Assembly (NCBI RefSeq): GCF_019431355.1
Contig: NZ_CP080269.1
Location: 3,926,001 to 3,990,000 of the forward strand
Origin: Paenibacillus sp. R14(2021)
GTDB lineage: Bacteria > Bacillota > Bacilli > Paenibacillales > Paenibacillaceae
Length of the DNA: 64,000 nucleotides
Reading direction: 5' to 3'
The notes beneath the pieces were generated by a model that saw only the letters and a program-made list of their open reading frames with translations, ran no database searches and was not told the origin of the DNA. Positions 17,686-25,566 of this stretch are shown here, piece by piece. The position numbers were made by a program, and so were the translations under genes. Position 1 is the stretch's first letter; each line of letters starts with the position of its first letter.

Positions 17686-17726
17686 GTTTTCAGAAAAATT
17701 TGCCGTTATTTGTGATACGGTTCACC
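17686..17726 (-). repeat. rlmH 3'-end repeat, copy 3
   Basis: The minus strand encodes R-G-E-P-Y-H-K-stop (GAA CCG TAT CAC AAA then TAA) followed by CGGCAAATTTTTCTG and AAAAC. It is the same element as at 7424, 12058 and 19829. It marks the junction between the FN3-protein cassette and the kinase-pseudogene cassette. Confidence 0.8.
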
Positions 17727-17862
17727 GCGCTGTCTGAACGGCAAGTTTTTAATTGCTCTCATGTCGTTAGACCATACTACTCCCCCATCCATGAATAACC
17801 TAGCTAATAGCTATCCTCTCGATCTTCTTCTTTCTCCCATCTTGAATGAAGCGAGGTTATTC

Positions 17863-18864
17863 ATGACCAATTCCTATACAAAAACTAGAATTCGCGAAAT
17901 CACCCGCCAATTCGGCCTGATTCCGTTGCGTTCAAACTCAATCGCGTCCTTTTACCGAAAAAACGCCATCATCCAGATACAAACCGAAAGTGGAACCTAT
18001 GGGATAAAGCCCTTTTTTCGGAATTTATTACTCCGCTCGAGTACAATTCATCAAATAAAAACAACTGCAAACTATATACAGCTCTTGATGGATAGCGGTT
18101 TCAGCTACATGCCCAAATGGCTCACGAGCAATACCGGAAAGTTATGGACGTTAAACCAAGGAAGGCCCTTCTATATAACCGCTTGGATAAAAGGAAGGAA
18201 TTTGGAAAACGAACAAGATTTTGAAGCGCTTGGCCGGGCCCTTGCCACCCTACATACGACATCCGGTCGTTTTCTTTCCACTAAGGGGTCGTCTACTCGC
18301 AAACAAATCCAAATATGGAGAATTCAAGACCGCCTCTTTCGTAGACGAATGGCAAAGGCAATCCAAACGAATAAACAGAACCACGGATGGTACAAAAAAT
18401 ATGGCAAACACTATAAAATAATTTCGGATCGGGCCTGGGCCGATTTAAGGAACCCGGAGATTGCAGACCTCTTTGAGAAGGAATTGGACCGCCCCGCATT
18501 GATACACAACGATATTACTTCACCTAATGTCATTATTTCAGATGACAACTAGCTTTTCATCATCGATTGGGACCATATTAAGGTTGGCTCCATCTACGTT
18601 GATGTAGCCAAGGCCCTCATGAACACGACTCAATTTAATCCCGATTTCATACAATCGTTGTTAAAAGGGTACGAAGATCTCTGTCCTTTAGACAGGACCG
18701 AGCGCAAACTGATTTCTTCCTTGTACGGATTGCCTCGGGAAGCTTGGCATGCCACTCGGTTCCCTAATCGCCCTAGAAGTCGTGAAATGCTAGAGATTAT
18801 GGAACAAACATGGTTTCTCCGATTGAAAGCAATTGATTTATTAGAGGAATGGACAAATCAATGA
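17863..18864 (+). pseudogene. CotS-family kinase-like spore coat gene, interrupted by an amber stop
   Basis: One reading frame runs from the ATG at 17863 (GCGAGG ribosome site; an ATG at 17761 lacks one) to 18864, broken only by TAG at 18550-18552. Before the stop lies the catalytic loop of aminoglycoside-phosphotransferase/CotS-like proteins (LIHNDITSPNVII). Directly after it is the metal-binding partner motif (LFIIDWDHIKVG). The stop thus separates the two halves of the active site in an otherwise intact gene of about 330 codons. It is either a recent nonsense mutation or suppressed in the host. A second gene of the same family follows 12 bases later. Confidence 0.8.
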
Positions 18865-18876
18865 GGAGAAGTGAGT

Positions 18877-19778
18877 ATGAGGGTGTCCATCGGGTCAAGG
18901 GTAGAACAAATGTACGGAATAAAAATCAAAGAAACGGTTCAAATACAAGATGTTTACAGGATTCGACCCGCTGACGCGAGCTACTGTTTAAAAAGTTACG
19001 TCTTCCCGGAAGAGGAGGTCCGTTTTATTACCCGCATCCTATCCTGCATGGATGAGCATGGATTTACCCGTGGTCAGAGGATTTATCCTACATTGGATCA
19101 ATCCGCCTGCATGACTCATGATGGCATTTCGTACACGTTAACGAATTGGGTAGACGGACAGAGACCGGTCTTTACAAGGAGCTAGACTTAAAGAATGGGA
19201 TTCGAACATTGGCCAAATTCCATTCCATTGCTGAAGGATTCCCTGCAGCCGAAGCTCCTGTCGCAAGAATCCGATATTCGGGACTGAACCACGAAGTTTC
19301 GGAATATAAACAACTGCTCAGTCAGTACAAAAATACAGGGCATTTAGCAGCGCTTTGTGAGGAAGTGCTGGGCTATTTGCATCAGCCAAAAGTCTTAGAG
19401 GCCATCGATGCCGAACAAAAGGCTTCCGCATTTGTTCATGGCGATTACAATTATCCCAATCTGATTAAAGACAAACGACGAAAATTACATTTGATCGACT
19501 TTGATAACAGTTCTCTCCACACAAGAATGAAGGATTTGTCCCATATTCTTCATCGAAATTTTGTTTGGAACGGTACGGAGATGCTTCGCTCAATCGACTA
19601 TTATCAGAGATACCGATAATTAAGCTCTTCTGATATAAACCTTCTGCATGCGCTTTTATCTGCCCCTTACCATGTCGTCCGAAACATGAGGATCGGCGGC
19701 ATTCGTTCGGCCAACCGGGTTATTCCGACATTAGCGCATATGAAAAAATATCAACGTGAGCTTAGGACGTTATTATAA
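18877..19778 (+). pseudogene. Second CotS-family kinase-like gene, frameshifted and with an internal stop
   Basis: The ATG at 18877 has GAGGAG eight bases upstream. The first frame breaks just after TLTNWVDGQ, near 19165. The continuation (GLYKELDLKNGIRTLAKFH) is one frame over, starting near 19170. The second part carries FVHGDYNYPNLI (catalytic loop) and LHLIDFDN (metal binding). It meets TAA at 19617-19619, yet the same frame resumes with a normal family C-terminus (LLHALLSAPYHVVRNM) and ends at 19778. With one frameshift and one stop it is clearly dead. Its upstream partner is of the same family. Confidence 0.82.
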
Positions 19779-19828
19779 TCAGAAAAAACGCGCTACTTTC
19801 TAACGGCTTCATGGAACAGCTTCAACAT

Positions 19829-19860
19829 AAACTTGCCGTCACTTATGATACGGTTCCCCC
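19829..19860 (-). repeat. rlmH 3'-end repeat, copy 4 (in rlmH itself; putative attR)
   Basis: These are the true last codons of rlmH (GAA CCG TAT CAT AAG then TGA) followed by CGGCAAGTTTATG. The coding part matches the three distant copies except at synonymous positions. The downstream half has diverged from the T-rich block seen in copies 1-3. Confidence 0.8.
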
Positions 19861-20318
19861 CGATTTATCTTCACCGCCCGGTACACCTGCTCCAGCAGCA
19901 CGAGCCGCATGAGCTGGTGAGGCAGCGTCATCCGCCCGAAGCTCAGCCGCTGCTGGGCGCGCTTCAAGACGGCGGGCGCGAGCCCCGTGCTCCCGCCAAT
20001 GACAAAAGCCACGTGGCTCCGCCCATACGTGGCTAACGAATCCAGCTGGCCGGCGAGGTCCTCGCTCGACCACAGCTCCCCGTCCAGGGCGAGCGCGATC
20101 ACATGCGCGTCCGCCTTAATCTGCGCGAGCAAGCGCTCGCCCTCGCGCTCGCGCACCTGGGCTTCCTCGGCGGTGCTCATCGTCTCAGGCGCCCGCTCGT
20201 CCGCGACCTCCGTGAGCGTCAGCTTCACGTACGGGCCCAGACGCTTCGCGTATTCGGCGATGCCGAGCACGAGATATTTCTCCTTCAACTTGCCTACGGC
20301 AGCGATTTGAATATGCAT
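19839..20318 (-). CDS. rlmH: 23S rRNA pseudouridine1915 N3-methyltransferase
   Basis: This 159-residue SPOUT (knotted) methyltransferase modifies pseudouridine 1915 of 23S r[18 protein letters not shown] is the usual start. [14 protein letters not shown] (about residues 104-117) is the SAM-binding knot, and [17 protein letters not shown] with the terminal RGEPYHK completes it. The gene is clearly GC-richer than the region beyond its stop. It follows the CxxH/CxxC gene by three bases. Its 3' end is the sequence repeated at 7424, 12058 and 17686, and is the known attachment site of SCC elements in staphylococci. Confidence 0.96.
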   Translation of the reverse strand: MHIQIAAVGKLKEKYLVLGIAEYAKRLGPYVKLTLTEVADERAPETMSTAEEAQVREREGERLLAQIKADAHVIALALDGELWSSEDLAGQLDSLATYGRSHVAFVIGGSTGLAPAVLKRAQQRLSFGRMTLPHQLMRLVLLEQVYRAVKINRGEPYHK

Positions 20319-20321
20319 GCG

Positions 20322-20495
20322 CTACACCACCAAGTAGGCCGAGGCGTTAACGCACTGCCCCAACTCGCACGTCGCCGGCGCTTCCCATGCCGTGAAAGTC
20401 GTCGTCGCCAGGTCCACGATATCCGGCGCATCCTCGTATTCGTCCACGAATTTATCGATCGCAAGTTCCACATGCTCTTTACATACACAATACAT
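20322..20495 (-). CDS. CxxH/CxxC-type small protein (YyzF-like)
   Basis: This is a 57-residue protein starting MYCVCKEHVELAIDKFVDEYEDAPDIV. C-K-E-H is the CxxH half of a putative metal site. The second half reads CELGQC, a Cx4C instead of the usual CxxC. The ATG at 20495 was chosen because CTGGAGG lies before it and because family members begin at this methionine. The frame extends to 20549 into the terminator of htrA. The family is always found between htrA and rlmH in Bacillales, and its function is unknown. Confidence 0.75.
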   Translation of the reverse strand: MYCVCKEHVELAIDKFVDEYEDAPDIVDLATTTFTAWEAPATCELGQCVNASAYLVV

Positions 20496-20547
20496 GAATG
20501 CTTTAGCCTCCAGCTCTAATCTCGTCCGTATTTCCTCCATTGTACGC

Positions 20548-20604
20548 AAAAAAAAATCAGCCCGTCAATCGAGGACCGTCTCCGGCCTCCGAACGAGCTG
20601 ATTT
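20548..20604 (-). terminator. Terminator after htrA
   Basis: The minus strand has AAATCAGC / GCTGATTT flanking a long, partly paired middle, then nine T. It lies about 20 bases past the htrA stop codon. Confidence 0.75.
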
Positions 20605-20622
20605 GCTAGGCGACGATGTCGC

Positions 20623-22128
20623 TTATTCTTCCGTCTTCTCCGCAAGCTTAAATGTCGTCGTCTGCTTCTTCCCGTCGCGGTAGAACGTGATTTCGATGTT
20701 GTCGCCGATGTGCTTCTTCCCGTACAGGTACTTGCGCAGATCCATCGTGCTGCTGATCGGCTGCTTATCCAGCTTCACGATCACATCGTTGAATGCTAGA
20801 CCCGCTTCCGCCGCCGGTCCGACCGCCTGCAGCACGATCACGCCGTCATGCACGTCGTCCGGCAGCTTGAGCTCGCCCTGCGGCGGAATCAAGCTCTGCT
20901 CGCCGCCCGCATCGGCACCGCCTTCCGCAGCGCCGCCGTCCTGACCTGCGGCCGGCGCATCGCCCGTGCCATCGTCCGCGCCATTGTCGCCGGGCTCAAT
21001 CGCAGCCGCTCCGCCGTCATCGCCGCTCTGCGGCTCGTCGCTGTCCTGCGGCACATCGCCGCCTGCGCTGTCGCCGCCCGCTCCCGCTCCGGCAGCCGCA
21101 GCCGCCTGCTGGGCGAAATATTGCGCCAAGTCCATCGTGTACACGCCTAAGTAAGGCCGTTTCACTTTGCCGTATTCCAGCAGGCTTTCCACGATTGGTT
21201 TTGCCAAGTGGGACGGAATCGCAAAGCCGACGCCTTCCACGCCGTAATCGGCGATTTTCATGCTGTTGATGCCGACGACATTGCCGTCAAGATCGATCAG
21301 CGGTCCGCCGCTGTTGCCTTGGTTAATCGAGGCATCGATTTGGATGACTTCCTGCTCCCAGTCGTAGTTGCCGTCCTGGCTGAGCGAGATCGGAATGATC
21401 CGTTTCGTCTTGCTGACAATCCCCATGGAGAGCGAATCGCTCAGACCCAGCGGGTTGCCGATCGCCATGACCCACTGACCCGCTCGCAGATCATCGGATT
21501 CGCCGATATGCGCGACCGTATCGATGCCCGAGCCGTCAATCTCCAGCACCGCGAGATCCGTAATCTCGTCCTTGCCGATGATCTTCGCATCCCGCGTCTC
21601 GCCGTCGCTCAGCACCGCTTTCACCGCCGCAGCGTCCGCAATGACGTGATTATTCGTAATGATATGCGCCTTGCCCTTTACTTTCTCGAATATAAACCCG
21701 GAGCCAAGCGCAGCCTGCTCCAGCTTGGAATCAGAGTCGGCCCCCTTGCCGGTGGACGGCTCCTCCGTCTCTGCCTTACCGCCGCCGGCCGCACCTGCGG
21801 GCAGCATCTGCTCGTTAATAATGCTCACGACCGCAGGACGAACCTTCGCCGCTGCGGTGATCGTCTTCTCGAGCGGGTCGTTCATGCCGACGTTCGTCAC
21901 GCCGGACACCGCTTGGGCCGTGCTTTCACTGCGGTCGAAGCCCGTGAAGAGGCCGAATACGACCACCACGGCAACGGCGCTGATCATGGAGGATGTCAGC
22001 GCAATCCGCACCGGCGTCCAGCGCTGCTTGCCGCGGCGCTTGAATGGAGCGGCCTTGCTCTCCCGCACAGCCGAACGGGCACGCCGCGACACACGCGTCG
22101 AGTAAAAATCATCATCGAATAAGCTCAT
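20623..22128 (-). CDS. htrA: HtrA/DegP-like membrane-anchored serine protease
   Basis: This is a 501-residue protein. A basic cytoplasmic N-terminus of about 45 residues is followed by one membrane segment (IALTSSMISAVAVVVVFGLF). The trypsin-like domain has ITNNHVIADA (His), TDLAVLEIDG (Asp) and QGNSGGPL (Ser), and a C-terminal PDZ domain follows (GVIVLQAVGPAAEAGLAFNDVI). Between protease and PDZ lies an unusual insert of about 70 residues made almost only of Gly, Ala, Asp and Glu. It degrades or refolds misfolded exported proteins. It sits in the wal cluster (walJ-htrA), and its own AGAGGAG ribosome site precedes the ATG. Confidence 0.93.
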   Translation of the reverse strand: MSLFDDDFYSTRVSRRARSAVRESKAAPFKRRGKQRWTPVRIALTSSMISAVAVVVVFGLFTGFDRSESTAQAVSGVTNVGMNDPLEKTITAAAKVRPAVVSIINEQMLPAGAAGGGKAETEEPSTGKGADSDSKLEQAALGSGFIFEKVKGKAHIITNNHVIADAAAVKAVLSDGETRDAKIIGKDEITDLAVLEIDGSGIDTVAHIGESDDLRAGQWVMAIGNPLGLSDSLSMGIVSKTKRIIPISLSQDGNYDWEQEVIQIDASINQGNSGGPLIDLDGNVVGINSMKIADYGVEGVGFAIPSHLAKPIVESLLEYGKVKRPYLGVYTMDLAQYFAQQAAAAAGAGAGGDSAGGDVPQDSDEPQSGDDGGAAAIEPGDNGADDGTGDAPAAGQDGGAAEGGADAGGEQSLIPPQGELKLPDDVHDGVIVLQAVGPAAEAGLAFNDVIVKLDKQPISSTMDLRKYLYGKKHIGDNIEITFYRDGKKQTTTFKLAEKTEE

Positions 22129-22265
22129 CTATCATCGCTCCTCTCGACGCCCGCGGACATCAAGATCATTATTTTACAAGACTAGGAATGATATCGGTAG
22201 AATAGACTACACTAAGTAATAGGACGCACCCAATCAAAATCCTATCTTCCCAAGGAGGACAACCC

Positions 22266-22487
22266 ATGCCGCGCAAACCTTCCGCCGCACTGGACCATCT
22301 GAATCTCGTCGCCAAACTGGCCGATCTCAAGGAAGACCACTACCGCACCCTGCTGACCCTCAGCGCCATGACGGAGCTGCTGATCGACAAAGGGCTCATA
22401 ACCCCGGAAGAGCTGGAGCTCAAGGTCCGCTCGCTCGATACCGAGCTGGACGAGCTTATCGTTGCTTCACTTCATCCCATGCCGTAG
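22266..22487 (+). CDS. Small conserved-looking hypothetical protein, 73 residues
   Basis: I do not recognise a named family. A strong AAGGAGG site lies eight bases before the ATG, and the codon use is GC-rich like the neighbours. The protein is helical throughout (LNLVAKLADLKEDHYRTLLTL), with LIDKGLITPEELELKV in the middle. It has no signal or membrane segment. It is transcribed toward walJ, and the two genes overlap by 32 bases at their 3' ends. It is divergent from htrA, sharing a 137-base intergenic region. Confidence 0.65.
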   Translation: MPRKPSAALDHLNLVAKLADLKEDHYRTLLTLSAMTELLIDKGLITPEELELKVRSLDTELDELIVASLHPMP

Positions 22488-23262
22488 GCCGGTCATGGTA
22501 TGTTTTGCGCAGCGGATGCTCTTCCCGCTTGAAGAAATGACCGTTATTCTCTAATATCTCATTCACCGTCATCCGCGCCAGATCAATCAGATTATGATCC
22601 AGGCTCAGATGCGCCAGATAGACCCGCTTCGTCCGGTCCGTCATCAACTGGCATAACGCCTCGCCGGCTGCTTCATTCGACAAATGACCGACATCGCTCA
22701 GAATCCGCCGCTTAATGTTCCACGGGTAACGCCCCATGCGCAGCATATTCACGTCATGATTCGACTCCAGCACCAGCACATCGGAATCCTCAATCATCCG
22801 CCGCACCTTATCGCTCACATACCCGAGATCCGTCGCAAGACTCAGCTTCAAGCCGTCTTCTTCAAACACGTAGCCGACCGGCTCCGCCGCATCATGCGAG
22901 ATCGCATACGAAGTGGACCGCATCGCGCCGAAATTAATCGTCTCGCCCGTCTCGATAATGACGCGCTGCTCGCTTCCGAGCTGCCCGACATGCCGCTCCA
23001 GCGCGCCCCATGTCGCTTCGTTCGCATAGATCGGCACATTGAATTTCCGGGCGAAGGCACCGAGCCCTTTAATATGATCCGAATGCTCATGCGTGACGAG
23101 AATCGCATCAATGTTATGGCCCGACACGCCCTGCTCCCGCATGAGCTCTTCAATCCGCTTAACACTCAAACCTGCATCCACAAGCACCGTGGCATCCTGA
23201 CCCTGCACGATCGTGGCATTCCCCGTCGAACCGCTTCCTAGTACCGTAAATCGAAGTCCCAT
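22456..23262 (-). CDS. walJ: WalJ/YycJ metallo-beta-lactamase-fold hydrolase
   Basis: This 268-residue protein starts MGLRFTVLGSGSTGNATIV. The ATG at 23262 has AAGGAG upstream, while the frame itself runs to 23325. VTHEHSDHIKG (about residue 60) is the HxHxDH zinc motif, and further His/Asp ligands follow in AISHDAAEPVG and VYLAHLSLDHN. WalJ is a conserved member of the wal operon, thought to link cell-wall control and DNA replication or repair. It is downstream of yycI and upstream of htrA, on the same strand. Confidence 0.93.
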   Translation of the reverse strand: MGLRFTVLGSGSTGNATIVQGQDATVLVDAGLSVKRIEELMREQGVSGHNIDAILVTHEHSDHIKGLGAFARKFNVPIYANEATWGALERHVGQLGSEQRVIIETGETINFGAMRSTSYAISHDAAEPVGYVFEEDGLKLSLATDLGYVSDKVRRMIEDSDVLVLESNHDVNMLRMGRYPWNIKRRILSDVGHLSNEAAGEALCQLMTDRTKRVYLAHLSLDHNLIDLARMTVNEILENNGHFFKREEHPLRKTYHDRPTAWDEVKQR

Positions 23263-23344
23263 GCTCTCCTTAAACCTGCCCTTTCCCCTGCTCCCCAAAC
23301 TTGCCGGCCGCGTAAAAACCTGCAAGCCGCTTGCGAAACGCCGC

Positions 23345-24061
23345 TTATTCCGTTACAACTTCCCCGCTGATGGCATTCATATAGTACTGCCCGCCATCCT
23401 CGAGCAGCACGCGCCACGTCGGCGCCGAAACCTGTGTATCGGAGTTGAAAATCTGCCCGTGATACCCCAGTTTAATGTCCTTGATAACCGCGCCGTAAGG
23501 CAGCTGGTTCTCGATCAAGCTCGTAACCACCTTCGTTGCCGGCAGCACCGACTGCGGCGCCGATTTCGGAGGCGGCAGGAGCGTGATGAGATCCTGCTTG
23601 TACGCGATGATTTTCTGATTGCTGTAGAACAGCTCCAGCTTTACGTCGAACATCGGGTTGCCGTCAGCCATCCGGTAGAACACGAACTCGCTGTCGCGGT
23701 CCGCGCCGAACGTATACTGGTCAAGCTCCGGAATAATCCCGCCGAGGCTCGCCTGCAGCTCCTTCTGAACGAACACGACCTTGCTGTCCACGGGCACCTT
23801 CAGCACATGACGCTCGGCCTTGCCAAGCTTGGCCTTCACCCGATAGGTCAAATCCCGCAGCTCCGGCGTTTCCGAAGGAATGCTCGTACCAAGCTTGATC
23901 TGCTTTTCCTTCATGAGCGCCTGCGTTTCCGGCCGCAAATCACTGACGTCCGTACTCGTGCGCAGCCCTTCCCGGATATTGGACCAGAGCTGGTATCCAA
24001 GCACGAGATTCAGCAGTAAGAACGCGATAATCAGCACACTCTTCGCCCTGCCCCAGTCCAT
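23345..24061 (-). CDS. yycI: YycI, WalRK regulatory protein
   Basis: This is a 238-residue bitopic protein. A short cytoplasmic start (MDWGRAKS) is followed by one membrane helix (VLIIAFLLLNLVLGYQLW) and an extracytoplasmic domain ending WRVLLEDGGQYYMNAISGEV, typical of YycI. With YycH it contacts WalK in the membrane and tunes kinase activity. The ATG at 24061 fits the family start and has GGGAG upstream. A 101-base gap separates it from yycH, longer than the overlaps elsewhere in this operon. Confidence 0.9.
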   Translation of the reverse strand: MDWGRAKSVLIIAFLLLNLVLGYQLWSNIREGLRTSTDVSDLRPETQALMKEKQIKLGTSIPSETPELRDLTYRVKAKLGKAERHVLKVPVDSKVVFVQKELQASLGGIIPELDQYTFGADRDSEFVFYRMADGNPMFDVKLELFYSNQKIIAYKQDLITLLPPPKSAPQSVLPATKVVTSLIENQLPYGAVIKDIKLGYHGQIFNSDTQVSAPTWRVLLEDGGQYYMNAISGEVVTE

Positions 24062-24162
24062 TCCGTCAACTCCCGTCTCACCCTGCAAAATAACGTCCGT
24101 CCTATAGGTTACAATCCCGCCGTCGTCTCATGCGCGCTGGACGCCTGACTACCCTGGGCGCC

Positions 24163-25566
24163 TTAAGCTCCGCCGCCGTTCACTATACCCTGACCGCTCG
24201 GCGTACTCCCGCCGTGGGCACTGTCCGCAGCGAGCGGCGCTCCGCCCGGCTCACCCGGCAGCGGCTTATACCCTCCGGGGATTGCATCGAGCAGCGTTTC
24301 CTCGCTGTCATCGCTCAGGCGCACCGCCCAGATGGGATGCAGCTGGAGCGTCTTATCTTTGCCCGGCATCGCGAGAAGCGCGGGATACACCGCCTTCACT
24401 TCCGTCCTGCGCGCATAATGCGCATAAGCATTGGCCAGCATGGCGCCGCCCGGCAGCCATTCGACCGTACGCTGGTCCGGCTTCTTCTTCAGCGTCAGCA
24501 TCGACCGCTCGTATTCCGATACGGTACCCTGCTGCAGCCGAAGCTTCATGTTGCCGAACAGGAACGGATTCATCGGAATGATCGGATATGACCCGTAATA
24601 CTGCTGGAACCGCAGCACCTGCGGATCCTCTAGAATGCCAGCGTGCTCGAAACGATGCATACCGTCCCAGCCGCCGTGCTGATTAACAAACTGGACAGCC
24701 GTATACACGTTTTGACTCTCGCTGTCGTCCTGCCCTTGCACCGACGCCGGATTCGTGTAGCTGATCCAGCGCCCGTTCTGCTCGACCTGCAGGCCGCGCT
24801 TGCCGTCCGTATAGATCTGCGAGCCGTTGCGGTCGCTGATCGCCCGCGTAACGCCGGGATCGAAGAATAGGTAACTCTGCATCTGCTCGGGCGTGTAGCT
24901 GTCGTACCCTACAATCGACGACATCGTCTCTACTGGACCTTCCGGCAGATAGATATCTGGGCTGACCCGCTTGTAATTAACCTGATATTCGCCGTAGCCG
25001 ACGTACATCTGCACGTCCTGTGCGGTTAAATCCGCTTTCACGGACTCGTAGACCGACACATTGTCCGAGCTGAAGAAGTACGTGCGCACTTCGTCGCGGT
25101 CGCTGCTTTTGTAAATCCAGATCCGGTTCACCACGTCGTTCATAAACAGCGAATCGCCTTCCAGCTTCAGTACCTTGCTGAGCAGCTCAACCGGTACGCC
25201 GCTGCCGAACCGGAGCTCCAGCCCCTGATCGCGGTCGCGGATCTCGTCCCAGTCCACAATGGATGCGATGCTCCGCTGGAAGCCCTTGAACTCCCGGCTT
25301 TTGATTTTGCCGAAGATCAAATTATAGAAATTAGACGCCGGGTACAGCACCGTATGCTTCTCCTTGCCGAGATGCAGCACCATATCCTCCGGGAAAATCA
25401 CGTTCTCGACCTTCTCTTCGTCGCCGATCGGCTCCGCTTTGACGTAACCCTGCTGCGGCGACGTCGTCACGCCGAGACCCGGCATGCTGTAGGCCAGCAG
25501 GTAGCTCTGAATAAGGCTCATCATGACGAGCGCCGTGAGCACCCATGTCTTCATTTTATCCATCAT
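24163..25566 (-). CDS. yycH: YycH, WalRK regulatory protein
   Basis: This is a 467-residue protein with one N-terminal membrane helix (WVLTALVMMSLIQSYLLAYSM) and a large external domain (YVGYGEYQVNY, SSIVGYDSYTPEQMQSYLFFD). It is the partner of YycI in controlling WalK. The C-terminal 20 residues are Gly/Pro/Ser-rich. The ATG overlaps the walK stop codon by four bases (ATGA type), showing translational coupling. Confidence 0.92.
   Translation of the reverse strand: MMDKMKTWVLTALVMMSLIQSYLLAYSMPGLGVTTSPQQGYVKAEPIGDEEKVENVIFPEDMVLHLGKEKHTVLYPASNFYNLIFGKIKSREFKGFQRSIASIVDWDEIRDRDQGLELRFGSGVPVELLSKVLKLEGDSLFMNDVVNRIWIYKSSDRDEVRTYFFSSDNVSVYESVKADLTAQDVQMYVGYGEYQVNYKRVSPDIYLPEGPVETMSSIVGYDSYTPEQMQSYLFFDPGVTRAISDRNGSQIYTDGKRGLQVEQNGRWISYTNPASVQGQDDSESQNVYTAVQFVNQHGGWDGMHRFEHAGILEDPQVLRFQQYYGSYPIIPMNPFLFGNMKLRLQQGTVSEYERSMLTLKKKPDQRTVEWLPGGAMLANAYAHYARRTEVKAVYPALLAMPGKDKTLQLHPIWAVRLSDDSEETLLDAIPGGYKPLPGEPGGAPLAADSAHGGSTPSGQGIVNGGGA

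Noticed and set aside
18619..18864. Separate 81-residue gene starting at 18619
   Set aside because: It is in the same frame as the upstream kinase gene and continues it after the TAG at 18550. It is part of the pseudogene, not a gene of its own.
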